From: HKCCE3408 sp039191215
Lineage (GTDB): Bacteria > Pseudomonadota > Alphaproteobacteria > Rhodobacterales > Rhodobacteraceae
Direction: 5' to 3'
Length of the DNA: 60,615 nucleotides
Assembly: GCA_039191215.1 (NCBI GenBank)
Contig: JBCCXT010000020.1
Span: 1-60,615, forward strand
Shown here: piece by piece, positions 10,669 to 20,249 of the stretch
Layout of the letters: each line of letters opens with the position of its first letter
Numbering within the stretch: the first letter of the stretch is position 1
Notes under the pieces: model-generated
What the model was told of the DNA's origin: nothing
The model's database searches: none
Seen by the model: only the letters and a program-made list of their open reading frames with translations
Program-made: the position numbers and the translations under genes

Positions 10669-12360
10669 TTACTGGGTTAGGCGAAGCCGGTTGATCACGC
10701 TGGCGATCGAGTCGAATGCCTCGCTGATCTCCACACCTTCGACGTTGAAGTAATTGCCATCTGACGACGCGCAGTGCTGCATGACAGACTGACCACGCAG
10801 TGGCGCCTCAAAGGCGATGGAGTAGATCACGATACCCTCGGTATTGGCCGCATCGCAGATGTCGCGCAGGTTTTGGTCGGCAAACTCGGCGCTGTTGCCC
10901 CAACGCTGCGTTCCGTCGAAATGGTCCAGGCCGTCATTCATGATGCGGTTACGATAAGACCAGTCGCCAACAGCCGAGGACGCTGCGTTGTAGAAGCCAA
11001 GGGCGATACCGCGATTGGTGAAGTTCGCCCACATCCACGGCCAGGACAACGCCTCGGACTCGCTACCATCGGCAGCGACATAAGGCGTCGGCGACAGGAT
11101 ACCGCTGTAATTGTTGTAAGTCGTGCTATCGCCAGCGATGACGTCAGGGATCCAATAGACGTCCTGGTCCGGCAGGTACATCGACCACCGCTCATCGACA
11201 TCATGGTAGTAGATGGTCGACGGACCTTCGCGGAACCCGTCAGCGACGTCGATTTGCAGCGTGTTCGCCCCGTCGGTCATCAACACGACAATCTTGAGTG
11301 TCTCATCGTCGTCGTAGCTTTCGGGGCGCGGCCGGAAATCCTCGTGCACCGTATCGATACCGGTCAACTGGCTTTCATCCCACCAAGCGTCAAGCTCGTC
11401 TTGAGAAGATGGGTCAAGCAGCGTCACACCCCACCGCATGCCCTGGTCGATGGCTGTCCAGCCACGGGCTTCCAAACCTGCAATCAGGTCATGCAGATCG
11501 TCGATAGAATGTGACCACGGCAGAATGGCGTTTTCGTCATCGGTTGGGCAGTACGATTGCTGTAGCTCGGAATTCCAGTACTGATGCTGGTAATCGAAAT
11601 GCGCCAGGCGATCGATCTCCTCAAAATCTCCCAGGCCGGTACGGGTGAATTGGTCGTCGCGGAAACGGGTGCAGGAGGAGTAGGTGTGGTAGCTGCTGAT
11701 CGGGAATAGCTCCTCGACCGTGGAGCCCGCATTCACGAAACCCGCATAAGGTATGACCGAGATCGACACCAACATTTCGTCTCTGACGTAATCGTTGGCC
11801 GCCATCACGGTTGTGACGAAGTCGGTGGCAGCTGTCTGCAGGTTCTCCAGCTTGGTCCGCCCGTTTGCGCTTCTTCCGCCCATCGAGCCGGACACGTCAA
11901 GCACCAACGAGATCTCAACGTTCATCAAACGCTCTTCAGCGGCTCCGGCGGCAGGTGAGGTCAGGGCACGGATGCCGAAGAAGTCCATGAAGATGTTGTT
12001 GATGTCCATCTCGGCTGTTGCCGAAACGGAGCGGTAGTTCAGCCCCTGATCGACATCGACAGAAATCCGATACCGATCCGGCAGGCCAGAGCGCGCAAAG
12101 TAGTCGAGCACGACATCTTCGGGGTCGAGTGTCTGGTTCATCGACGCCGCAGCCAAAACCGCGCGGTCGAGTGTATACTGCAATTGCACGCGCTGCGTTT
12201 CGTAACGCATGATGTCGACGGCTACCCCGCCGACGGCGATCATCAAGATAAACATGAGGATGCCGAAAATCGTCACTGTGCCGTCGCCCCGGACTGAAAA
12301 CCGGACAGCGCACGTGATCGCGCGCTGCGTCAGAAGCTGTTTAAACTTGGAAAAAGCCAT
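10669..12360 (-). CDS. TadG-like protein with von Willebrand factor A domain
   Basis: A 563-residue membrane-anchored protein. One N-terminal hydrophobic segment (IFGILMFILMIAVGGVAVDI, residues 31-50) is followed by the block RYETQRVQLQYTLDRAVLAA seen in TadG-type proteins. A vWA domain begins at VEISLVLDVSGSM, with the MIDAS motif DVSGS at 155-159, and the second MIDAS loop is probably VVLMTDGAN. The C-terminus continues the vWA fold (IVIYSIAFEAP, then the CASS block). It heads the cluster with two TadE-like genes. A degraded paralogue lies immediately upstream on the same strand. A role in Tad pilus or surface assembly is inferred. Confidence 0.85.
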   Translation of the reverse strand: MAFSKFKQLLTQRAITCAVRFSVRGDGTVTIFGILMFILMIAVGGVAVDIMRYETQRVQLQYTLDRAVLAAASMNQTLDPEDVVLDYFARSGLPDRYRISVDVDQGLNYRSVSATAEMDINNIFMDFFGIRALTSPAAGAAEERLMNVEISLVLDVSGSMGGRSANGRTKLENLQTAATDFVTTVMAANDYVRDEMLVSISVIPYAGFVNAGSTVEELFPISSYHTYSSCTRFRDDQFTRTGLGDFEEIDRLAHFDYQHQYWNSELQQSYCPTDDENAILPWSHSIDDLHDLIAGLEARGWTAIDQGMRWGVTLLDPSSQDELDAWWDESQLTGIDTVHEDFRPRPESYDDDETLKIVVLMTDGANTLQIDVADGFREGPSTIYYHDVDERWSMYLPDQDVYWIPDVIAGDSTTYNNYSGILSPTPYVAADGSESEALSWPWMWANFTNRGIALGFYNAASSAVGDWSYRNRIMNDGLDHFDGTQRWGNSAEFADQNLRDICDAANTEGIVIYSIAFEAPLRGQSVMQHCASSDGNYFNVEGVEISEAFDSIASVINRLRLTQ

Positions 12361-12529
12361 GTTGTGTTCCCGTTCGCCCTAGACCCCTAATGTACCACCA
12401 GAGCACTTTTGCGCCACAAACTGGGCGACAATTAGGCACCTAAAACTGGGAAACACGCTGTTCACGGATTCGGCTTAAAAGGCCGCAAATGGGTCTTGGC
12501 GAAGTCAGCCTGAGACCCGGCCTATGGAA

Positions 12530-13860
12530 TTACTGGCTGAGCCGCAACTGGTTGATGTCAACGGCGATGGTCTGGAAGGCGTCAACAGTCTCATCGCCTG
12601 TCACGTCAAAAAAGTGGCTTGCGGATGACGCGCAGTCGCGCAGCTCGTCTTGTCTCAAAGCCGATTGTGGAGGCAGTGACATTGTGGCCGCGCGCCTTGG
12701 CACAGATGCGGCGGCACTGGTCATATTCCTATCGTTGCGTCAAAAAATAGCTCCACGGGGCCACGTTTGCGCGCAGCGGATGGGTTAGGTGGATCGGGTC
12801 AAGCGGGTCATCCGGGCAGGATTGGCGATAAATCACACCATCTGTCATTACGATAAGAATTTTCAGTTTATCATCTGCATCCCAGCTCGCCGGGCATTCG
12901 GTGAGCCGCGCGTCGTATATTTCGTCCGTATTATATAATTCCGGGAATGCGGGACGAGTTTCCGGTTCAAAAGGTCCAAGCCATACATCATTCCAATATG
13001 AGTGGCAGTGCCTTCAAAAAGTCGGATATCACGAATGAAGTGTTCCAGAACCTGCGGCCTGTTTTTGGCATACAGGATGGTCGCTAAGTCAATTGGGCAG
13101 GTGCTCCACTCCATGTAATCCCGTGCAGGCGGGTTCCAGGCAAGATGTGGCACCTGATCCGTACCGCCCGTTGACAGGCTTGCTGACGCGTAATCGGCCT
13201 CAACAAATTCCAAGCACGAATTATAATCGTTGTGGCGGAAGCAGCCCGGATAGTCGACCGTCGTCGGGCCTGGGTTCACATGCAGCGCGTAGGGCACAGC
13301 GCTCACCGAGACAAGCCCGCTGCTATCGCCGCCGACGACGGTATCGGTGAAGCCTATGGCCGCCTCTCTCGGCGCACTGATGCGGTCACTATATATCTGT
13401 CAATTATTGTGAAAACGCATGGAGCCAGAGATATCGAGCGCCATGGATATCTCCACATTGGTGGTGGTCTCTTAGGCAATCGCTGTCGCAAGCGGAGACA
13501 AGGCGCGATAGCCCAGTACACCCATGAAGTAAGTGTTCAGATTGCTTTCCGCATAAACCATCACGCGCCGTGTATCAGCAATGTCCAGGACGCCGATGGT
13601 CATCCGGTAATCCACCAAACCTGGGCGGGCGAAGTGGTTTTCGACGACCGATTGCGGGTCACGTCATTGATCGAGAGAGGCAGCCGCCAGCAATGCGCGG
13701 TCCAATTTTCTGTGCAATTGAACGCGCCTTGTTTCGTATCAAATGATATCAACGACCACACCGTAGATTTTAATAATTGGCATGAACATCAACATGCCAA
13801 AGACTGTAATTGTACGATCAGCAAAGGTATATACTCGCTCAGTTTGATCTATTTTCCATA
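12530..13860 (-). pseudogene. Degraded second TadG-like vWA gene
   Basis: Reading the minus strand recovers the whole TadG-like protein in pieces, in the same order as the intact gene at 10669. From the 5' side: TITVFGMLMFM, then GVVVDII, stop, YETRRVQL, then DRALLAAASLDQ, stop, then ARPGLVDYR, then VEISMALDISGSM (a vWA MIDAS motif), stop, then SVSAVPYALHV, and finally CASSASHFFDV to NQLRLSQ and the natural stop at 12530. In-frame TGA codons are at 13739-13741, 13664-13666 and 13400-13402. The middle, about 12730-12860, has lost alignable sequence. It is a tandem paralogue of the intact gene, not expected to make a full product. Confidence 0.88.
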
Positions 13861-14062
13861 ATGGTTTACATGACAGTTAAAGTGTAAATAAAAAATGACC
13901 TATCGCTTCCAATAGTCAATTTTTTGGAAAATTGGCTAGAAAACTTACGAAGATAAATTTTTGAAAATCGAAATGAAGTTTGAAACGGACACCCATGCCT
14001 TTCATGATGTTGAAATTCAACACGGTGTAGGGCTATGCTTGAGAACCAAGATCGAAGTTAGG
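13861..14062. other. AT-rich intergenic region upstream of the dehydrogenase
   Basis: Separates the TadG ruin from the dehydrogenase. It is strikingly AT-rich compared with the rest of the window, with T and A runs near 13918-13960. It probably carries the dehydrogenase promoter, but I cannot fix a -35/-10 pair with confidence. Confidence 0.5.
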
Positions 14063-14068
14063 ATGAAA

Positions 14069-15496
14069 ATGCCCACTGCTGAGCCAAGTTTCCGCCAATC
14101 CGTTGAAATGATGTTCAATCGGGCCGCCGCGCTGATCGAACTTCCCGCCGGCCTGGAGGAGAAGATAAGGGTCTGTAATTCAACCTATGTTGTGCGTTTC
14201 GGCGTTCGGCTGCGCGGTGAGATCAGGACGTTTACCGGTTATCGCTCGGTTCATTCGGAGCATACCGAACCGGTCAAAGGCGGCATTCGATTTGCAACCG
14301 GCGTGAACCAGGATGAAGTTGAGGCGCTGGCTGCGCTGATGACCTTTAAATGCGCTTTGGTCGAGGCGCCATTCGGTGGATCGAAGGGTGGCTTGTGCAT
14401 CGACCCGCGCGAATATGACGAAGATGAGCTTGAACAAATCACACGCCGCTTCGCGTATGAGCTGATTAAACGTGATCTGATCAATCCCAGTCAGAATGTT
14501 CCTGCGCCAGATATGGGGACTGGTGAGCGTGAAATGGCGATCATGGCCGATCAATATGCTCGGATGAATACGACCGACATCAATGCCAAGGCATGTGTGA
14601 CGGGCAAGCCGCCCCATGCCGGTGGGATTCAGGGCCGGGTCGAGGCGACAGGTCGCGGTGTGCAATACGCCCTGCAGGAATTCTTTCGCCATCCCGAGGA
14701 CATCGCGATTGCTGGGCTATCGGGCGATCTCGATGGCAAACGAGTGATTGTGCAAGGATTGGGTAATGTCGGTTATCACGCGGCACTGTTTTTGAGCACG
14801 CAGGACGGCTGCAAGATCACCCATGTGATCGAACGTGATGGCGTGCTGTCCAATGAGGACGGGCTCGACATCAAGATGGTGCGCGATTGGATCGCCCACC
14901 ACCAGGGCGTCAAAGGCTGTCCGCACGGGACTTATAGCGAAGATGGGGCCGCGGCGATCGAGCAGCCCTGCGATATTCTCATCCCGGCAGCGCTTGAAGG
15001 TGTCATCAATATCGATAACGCCGACCGTATACAGGCCAAGCTGATCATTGAGGCCGCGAACGGTCCAGTGACTGCCGGCGCGGACGAGATTTTGCGAAAG
15101 CGGGGCGTAGTTATCATCCCAGACCTCTATGCCAATGCAGGCGGTGTCACGGTCAGCTACTTCGAATGGGTGAAAAACCTGAGCCATATCCGGTTTGGCC
15201 GGATGCAACGCCGCCAAGAGGAAGCAAGGCATTTGCTGATCGTCAATGAGCTTGAGCGCCTGTCAAAGGATACCGGAATTGGCTGGCAATTGACGCCTGA
15301 CTTTAAAGAGCAATATCTGCGTGGCGCAGGCGAGCTGGAACTGGTCCGATCTGGCCTCGATGACACGATGCGCAGTGCGTATCAGTCGATGCGGGAGGTT
15401 TGGCACAGCCGCAACGACGTACCCGATCTCCGAATGGCGGGCTTTTTGGTCGCCATTGAACGGGTCGCGGCAAGTTATCGCGCCAAAGGTCTTTGA
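14069..15496 (+). CDS. Glutamate-type (Glu/Leu/Phe/Val) dehydrogenase
   Basis: NAD(P)-dependent oxidative deamination of an amino acid, most likely glutamate; about 475 residues. The N-terminal domain contains TYVVRFGVRLRG, then EPVKGGIRFATGV, and the catalytic-lysine region MTFKCALVEAPFGGSKGG. The NAD domain starts at GKRVIVQGLGNVGYHAALF. EAANGPVTAGADEIL and NAGGVTVSYFEW are also standard. The start is uncertain: the open frame extends back to 13961, but homology begins near the two ATGs at 14063 and 14069, and AGGA lies 5 nt before 14069. The AT-rich 200 nt upstream should hold the promoter. Downstream it is followed by a dispersed repeat. Confidence 0.92.
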   Translation: MPTAEPSFRQSVEMMFNRAAALIELPAGLEEKIRVCNSTYVVRFGVRLRGEIRTFTGYRSVHSEHTEPVKGGIRFATGVNQDEVEALAALMTFKCALVEAPFGGSKGGLCIDPREYDEDELEQITRRFAYELIKRDLINPSQNVPAPDMGTGEREMAIMADQYARMNTTDINAKACVTGKPPHAGGIQGRVEATGRGVQYALQEFFRHPEDIAIAGLSGDLDGKRVIVQGLGNVGYHAALFLSTQDGCKITHVIERDGVLSNEDGLDIKMVRDWIAHHQGVKGCPHGTYSEDGAAAIEQPCDILIPAALEGVINIDNADRIQAKLIIEAANGPVTAGADEILRKRGVVIIPDLYANAGGVTVSYFEWVKNLSHIRFGRMQRRQEEARHLLIVNELERLSKDTGIGWQLTPDFKEQYLRGAGELELVRSGLDDTMRSAYQSMREVWHSRNDVPDLRMAGFLVAIERVAASYRAKGL

Positions 15497-15505
15497 CCGG
15501 GCGCG

Positions 15506-15555
15506 CGCCTCGTCGTGGACCCTAAAGGGCCCCTCCTCGGCGCGGCTGCCGCGGA
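15506..15555 (+). repeat. Dispersed repeat, family 1, copy 1
   Basis: A 50-nt element matching 48131-48180 at 48 of 50 positions, with a more diverged inverted copy at about 47569-47620. It contains CCCTAAAGGGCCCC and CGCGGCTGCCGCGGA, both rich in self-complementarity. It lies 10 nt after the dehydrogenase stop codon. Confidence 0.8.
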
Positions 15556-15676
15556 TCAATAGGCGAGACATAGTGCATCAATAGCCTCGTCTGAGCTCTC
15601 GGCAAAATATGTGCGGAGACATTACCACGCTTTGCGCGCAGGTCTCAACGCGGGCCGGAGCGCGTTAGCGCGACCC

Positions 15677-15720
15677 GCGCCACCGAGGGCTCCCCAATAT
15701 GGGGGGCGCGAGGCGGCGCG
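15677..15720. repeat. Palindromic repeat, family 2, copy C
   Basis: Contains GGCTCCCC, a short AT spacer and GGGGGGCGC. It aligns with 59597-59639 and, in the opposite orientation, with 35079-35121. Like those it lies in a gap just beyond gene 3' ends. It could form a hairpin, but there is no T-tract. Confidence 0.55.
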
Positions 15721-15737
15721 GGCCTCCATCAGTTCAT

Positions 15738-16220
15738 TTACTTGGTGCGTTGCAGAAGCTCTAATCGCATCAGGTCCGCCATTGCTTTGGCTTCCCCGCC
15801 ATTGGTCGCGCCGCCGACCATTACGCGCTTGCCCCCGCGCCACCACAGGCCTGGCGCCCAAGTGCGCTCTGCAGACGCAGTAAGGTGAATCGCAAACCCT
15901 CCAGACGGTTTCCACGCCAGCAAGCCGCGCTCGACATGATCCACATCCGTGAGGAGACACAAGACTCTCCCGCCTCTTCCGGCCTCGCGCAGCCCTGTCT
16001 CGGTCAATTCCAGCGACACGGCCGTCGCCCGCCATACGCGGAATGAAAAGCCCAAGCTGGCCGCTGCCAGTACCAATAACCCGATCAGCAGCAGCACCGA
16101 TCCGGCAGGTTGTGCTGCTGCCAGCCACAATATCACAAGCCCGAGCCCTGCCGGGGAGCCGACCGCCAAGGCGCGGCGTGCAGGCCGCGGGGTCAGTCGA
16201 GAGATCACGCGTTCATCCAT
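15738..16220 (-). CDS. Small membrane protein, PH-like
   Basis: A 160-residue protein with two adjacent transmembrane segments (residues about 22-36 and 41-58), then a cytoplasmic C-terminal part of about 100 residues rich in beta-type sequence (VSLELTETGLREAG, then VDHVERGLLAW). The layout resembles small bacterial PH-like membrane proteins, but I cannot name a family with certainty. It starts 39 nt after the end of the dehydrogenase gene at 16260-17213 on the same strand, so they are probably co-transcribed. Confidence 0.75.
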   Translation of the reverse strand: MDERVISRLTPRPARRALAVGSPAGLGLVILWLAAAQPAGSVLLLIGLLVLAAASLGFSFRVWRATAVSLELTETGLREAGRGGRVLCLLTDVDHVERGLLAWKPSGGFAIHLTASAERTWAPGLWWRGGKRVMVGGATNGGEAKAMADLMRLELLQRTK

Positions 16221-16259
16221 AGCGCCGTATCTATGCCGCGACGATTGCGGAGGAAAGGC

Positions 16260-17213
16260 TCAGCGGGGCACGACCACTTCCCCGCCGGCAACCTCAGGTT
16301 CGTCATCGGCCATCTGTGCGGGAAATCCTGGCGCGCGGATATCGAGACCTGTTGCATCTTCCAGCCGCCTTATGATGTTGGGACTCAGCTCTCTTGCCCC
16401 GTATCGGTCGATCCCGTCCGTAAAGGCGCGGATCAAAAGCGGATTGATCTCTAGCGGCACGCCCGCCCGATCCGCGACCTCCTGGAAAAGCCCGATATCC
16501 TTTAGCACCAGATCCATTGTGAAGGAGATGTCGCGGCTTCCATTTAAGATCACCTGACTTTCGGTCTGGTGCACAAAGCTGGTCCCAGACGAAATTGCGA
16601 TCGCCTCATAGGCTGTGGCCAGATCAAGACCGGCACCGCCGGCAACGGCCAACGCCTCACAACAGCTCATCAAATTTGCCGTCGCCAGATAATTCGTGAT
16701 CACTTTTAGGACTGACGCGGATCCGAGATCGCCGGTATGCAGCACACGTCGCCCCATGGTCGTCAAAACCGATAGGACCCGCTCAAATGTCGCGCGGTCG
16801 CAACCGGCAAAGATGGAGATATTGCCGGTATCAGCACGATGACAGCCACCTGATACTGGGCAATCGACCGCGGCGCCACCAGCTTCAGCCACCAAATTGC
16901 CCAAACGTTTGACCTCTTCGGCATCGGTTGTGCTCATCTCTAGCCAGATCTTGCCGGGGCCCATGGACCCTAAAAGCCCGTCATTCCCTTCAACAATTTC
17001 CGCGGAGATGTCCGGGCGTGGCAAACAGGTAATCGCAATTTCTGCATCCGCCAGCATCTGCGCCGGGCTTGCACCGGCATGGCCACCCAAAGCGACCATC
17101 TCGGCAACTTTGCTGTCGTCGAGATCATGGACAGCGACATCCCAGCCATTGCGCAGCAGTGTTCCACACAGTTTTGAGCCGACATTTCCCAGGCCGATGA
17201 ACGCGATTTTCAT
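16260..17213 (-). CDS. 3-hydroxyisobutyrate dehydrogenase-family oxidoreductase
   Basis: Beta-hydroxyacid dehydrogenase of 317 residues, slightly longer than the usual 290-300 because of a C-terminal tail. The N-terminal Rossmann motif is IAFIGLGNVGSKL. The substrate-binding loop is DCPVSGG near 117-123, and the catalytic lysine lies in SVLKVITNY. The last 40 residues (about 278-317) are family-atypical and acidic. The actual substrate cannot be read from the sequence; 3-hydroxyisobutyrate, 2-hydroxy-3-oxopropionate or related acids are all possible. A small membrane protein follows in the same direction. Confidence 0.88.
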   Translation of the reverse strand: MKIAFIGLGNVGSKLCGTLLRNGWDVAVHDLDDSKVAEMVALGGHAGASPAQMLADAEIAITCLPRPDISAEIVEGNDGLLGSMGPGKIWLEMSTTDAEEVKRLGNLVAEAGGAAVDCPVSGGCHRADTGNISIFAGCDRATFERVLSVLTTMGRRVLHTGDLGSASVLKVITNYLATANLMSCCEALAVAGGAGLDLATAYEAIAISSGTSFVHQTESQVILNGSRDISFTMDLVLKDIGLFQEVADRAGVPLEINPLLIRAFTDGIDRYGARELSPNIIRRLEDATGLDIRAPGFPAQMADDEPEVAGGEVVVPR

Positions 17214-17386
17214 GAGTGTCTCTCTCCTCGGCGACCCATCCCAGGCTCACGCAGCGCGGGCAAAAGTCGCGCTGGTCTCCGACAAAAGGCGACCGCAAGC
17301 GACATTCGCACACAGACTCTGCGCGCACTGCCGTTGGCGTGTGCAGGAAGCTGCGTTAAATCCATGGCAACTTCAGGAGACGCAGC

Positions 17387-18298
17387 ATGTCCATTCGCCC
17401 CGTTCTCGAAACCCGCCCCGCGCAACCGACGATGGAGGGGGCAGGCGTGCATCTGCATCGCGCTTTTGGGTTCCATGACCCGTCAGAGCTTGATCCGTTC
17501 CTGCTGTTGGACGATTTCCGCAACGATGATCCTCAGGCGTATCATCGCGGCTTTCCCTGGCATCCCCATCGCGGCATTGAGACCATTACCTATGTCCTTG
17601 AAGGCACGGTCGAACATGGCGATAGCCTGGGCAATGCCGGGCTGTTGGGCCCTGGATCGGTCCAATGGATGACAGCGGGGTCGGGGATTTTGCACCAGGA
17701 AATGCCTGCGGGAAACAACACGGGGCAGATGCATGGCTTCCAGCTTTGGGGCAACCTGCCCGCCGTGCTGAAAATGACGGCTCCACGCTACCAAGATGTT
17801 GCGGCCGGCGACATTCCGGAGGTGATTGATGATGATGGCACCCGGGTCAAAGTCATCGTGGGTGAGTTTTGGGGCAAGCGTGGCCCTGTCGACGGGATCG
17901 CCGCTGAGCCGCAATATCTCGACGTCACCGTGCCGGCCGGGCGGCGCAAGAGCTTCCGCATAGACACCTATCGCCGGGCATTCGCCTACGTATTTCAAGG
18001 CGCAGGTCGGTTCACCGATGCGTCTGCGCCGCAAGGCGTTAGGCTGGAAAAAGAGGTCATGGGCCAGGAGGTCAATATCCGCGACCTGTCCGGCGACCGG
18101 ACGTTGGTGCGCTTTGGCACCGGCGATGAGGTCACAGTGACGGCCGGGCCTTTGGGCGTGCGGTTCTTGTTGATATCAGGCGCGCCGATTGAGGAGCCTG
18201 TAGCCTGGCATGGCCCGATCGTCATGAACACGCAGGGCGAAATCCGCCAGGCGGTGCGTGATCTGCAAAACGGCACATTCATCGCGGCCCAACATTAA
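17387..18298 (+). CDS. Pirin family protein
   Basis: Bicupin of the pirin family, 303 residues. The iron-ligand region of the N-terminal cupin is visible as FPWHPHRGIETITYVLEG, with GSVQWMTAGSGILHQEM following. The C-terminal cupin occupies about residues 190-290. Some pirins have quercetinase activity and others act as redox sensors; neither can be assigned here. Its TAA stop shares one base with the ATG of the downstream hydrolase (TAATG), so the two are translationally coupled. Confidence 0.93.
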   Translation: MSIRPVLETRPAQPTMEGAGVHLHRAFGFHDPSELDPFLLLDDFRNDDPQAYHRGFPWHPHRGIETITYVLEGTVEHGDSLGNAGLLGPGSVQWMTAGSGILHQEMPAGNNTGQMHGFQLWGNLPAVLKMTAPRYQDVAAGDIPEVIDDDGTRVKVIVGEFWGKRGPVDGIAAEPQYLDVTVPAGRRKSFRIDTYRRAFAYVFQGAGRFTDASAPQGVRLEKEVMGQEVNIRDLSGDRTLVRFGTGDEVTVTAGPLGVRFLLISGAPIEEPVAWHGPIVMNTQGEIRQAVRDLQNGTFIAAQH

Positions 18299-19050
18299 TG
18301 CTGCGCACGATCAGCCAAGGTGAGGGCGGTGTCCCGCTCCTCATTGTCCATGGGCTATTCGGCTCGGCGCGTAATTGGGGCGTGATCGCCAGACGGCTGT
18401 CGGCAAAGCGGCAGGTGCTAAGCGTCGATATGCGCAACCACGGCGAAAGCTTTCATGCCGAGACGAACGGATACCCTGAAATGGCCAGTGATCTGGCCGC
18501 AGTCATCGCAGCCCATGGTGGCCAGGCGGACGTGATCGGCCATTCGATGGGCGGCAAAGCGGCGATGATGCTGGCGCTTTTGCATGCCGATCTGGTCGCG
18601 CGGCTGCTCGTCGCTGATATCGCACCTGTCGATTATGCCCACACTCAGATGCCACTTATCAATGCCATGCGCGGCCTTGATCTGTCGCGCGTGTCAACCC
18701 GGGCCGAGGCCGATGCGGCACTTGCCGCTGAGATTGCCGAGCCCGGCGTGCGGGCCTTCCTGCTGCAATCGCTCAACCTGCGAGACGGGCATTGGCTCCT
18801 CAATCTCGACATTCTTGCGGCCGAGATGGACAAGATCATCGGCTGGCCCGCGCCGCAGGGCCAGTTTACCGGGCCCAGCCTGTTTCTGTCTGGCGCGGGA
18901 TCCGATTACGTAACTCAGGCACACCGCCCTGAGATTAAACGGCTTTTCCCAAAGGCTAGGTTCGCCAAGATCCCGGGCGCCGGCCATTGGATTCACGCTG
19001 AAAAACCACGCGAGTTCGAAGCGGCAGCAACCGCATTCTTCGCCCGTTGA
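18298..19050 (+). CDS. Alpha/beta hydrolase (YbfF-like esterase)
   Basis: A 250-residue serine hydrolase. The oxyanion-hole block is LIVHGLFGSARNWG. The nucleophile elbow is IGHSMGGKAAM, with the serine near residue 83. The catalytic histidine lies in PGAGHWIHAEKP near the C-terminus, and the acid is probably in the region before LFLSGAGSDYV. The pattern RNHGESFH after the second strand is typical of the YbfF/short-chain esterase group. Translation is coupled to the upstream pirin. The substrate is unknown. Confidence 0.92.
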   Translation: MLRTISQGEGGVPLLIVHGLFGSARNWGVIARRLSAKRQVLSVDMRNHGESFHAETNGYPEMASDLAAVIAAHGGQADVIGHSMGGKAAMMLALLHADLVARLLVADIAPVDYAHTQMPLINAMRGLDLSRVSTRAEADAALAAEIAEPGVRAFLLQSLNLRDGHWLLNLDILAAEMDKIIGWPAPQGQFTGPSLFLSGAGSDYVTQAHRPEIKRLFPKARFAKIPGAGHWIHAEKPREFEAAATAFFAR

Positions 19051-19114
19051 ACCGCTTGCTTTGGGCCCGACCACCTGAATAAATTTGCGCGATTTGCAGC
19101 AAAGGATACTCGAC

Positions 19115-19462
19115 ATGAACCCGTTTCTCGCCTACGCGCCCAAAATCGAATTTCCCCTCTCGGGTGATGTGACCCAAGACATCCTGCCTGGGTGGTTCTC
19201 CCAAATGAAGGGCCTGCCCGAGATTGAGCGCGAAATCGTGACCTCGGTCTGGGGATACGGCTCGCAGCTTGGAACGCTGACCGACGCGCTTTTGGAAGTG
19301 GTGGATGAGTTGAACCTGACCGACAGTGTTTCGGTCGCCAAATTGCGCCAAAAGCAGGCAGAGACCGAAGCGGCCAAGCACCGTGCGATGCGCCAGATTC
19401 GTGACCGTATCGGCGAATTACAGGCACGGCTGGACACTCTTGAAGCGGCCGAAAAGGACTAG
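19115..19462 (+). CDS. Small coiled-coil protein of unknown function
   Basis: About 115 residues. The C-terminal 45 residues (from KLRQKQAETEAAKH to LQARLDTLEA) are strongly helical with heptad spacing, suggesting a coiled coil. The N-terminal part is mixed, and there is no signal peptide or membrane segment. The ATG at 19115 is chosen over an upstream TTG (19085) because AAAGGA lies about 8 nt before it. It follows the hydrolase by 64 nt on the same strand. I do not recognise the family. Confidence 0.7.
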   Translation: MNPFLAYAPKIEFPLSGDVTQDILPGWFSQMKGLPEIEREIVTSVWGYGSQLGTLTDALLEVVDELNLTDSVSVAKLRQKQAETEAAKHRAMRQIRDRIGELQARLDTLEAAEKD

Positions 19463-20249
19463 TTGTCGACATTTTGGCGGTGAGACACGCAATATTTTGT
19501 TTGCAGCGGGGCGAATCGGTCGGTAAACGGGTCGCACAGGTGTGAAAGCGACGCGGTTTGCATCACTGACATTCGGGGCCTCTCGGTGCGACTCACACCG
19601 GCAGGCCCCGTCTCACGAAGAGTCGGAGCCTGGCCGGAAGAAGACGTCAGGTGCTTTTGGACGCGGTCCTCATGCATCATGCCGATTGCTCGACACGCCT
19701 GACGTCTCCGCTGTGCCATCGGTCCCCCGAAGGGTTCCCGGCCCAGTCGCAAGCTACGTCACCGCAACCCACTGTCTCTCAAGGCATTTCCTCCTCAAGC
19801 CCGTCGCCGACCCGGAAGCCTGCGCCGCTGTCCCTCACGTCTCCGTGCCAGACCCCCCTGCCATGGACTTGCACCCCTGACCGAGCTCCGAACCTGTCGC
19901 CAGACCCGGCACGCATCTCCGAAGCTCCCTCCGTTCATGCGCCCGCAAAAACCCCTCCGTCGATCTGCTCTGTGAGAGCTCGTGTCCCCCACAACGCCTC
20001 TCGCTTCGAGGCCTTTACGTCCACTTCGAGTGCAAGACCCAAACCGTGAAACGACTGTCATCCGGAAGAGGTCCACCTGGCAAGATGGTTTTTGACCTGC
20101 AGATAAATATGTTGGGGATCAAAGGGTTGATAGACTTGTGCATAAGTTATGTGCGGTTTGATAAAACCACGATTTGAGAATGACTTACCACACCCGCAAA
20201 GGCGCAAACAGGGCCTCAGTGATAGGCTTCAGCGCAATCTGCACGATCA
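19463..20249. other. 787-nt convergent intergenic region, no supported gene
   Basis: Lies between two genes that converge on it. Several open frames on both strands cross it, but none shows a family motif and they are rich in Pro, Ser or Arg, as expected by chance from a C-rich strand. The last 150 nt, from about 20094, turn AT-rich and contain TGTGCATAA at 20137-20145, a perfect match to the DnaA-box consensus. I see no tRNA, CRISPR or terminator here. Confidence 0.5.

Noticed and set aside
19651..20049. 132-residue plus-strand frame
   Set aside because: Pro/Ser-rich low-complexity translation of a C-rich stretch, with overlapping frames equally long and no start-site support.
20094..20170. 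Replication origin near the DnaA-box match
   Set aside because: Only one 9-mer match was seen, with no cluster of boxes and no neighbouring origin genes.
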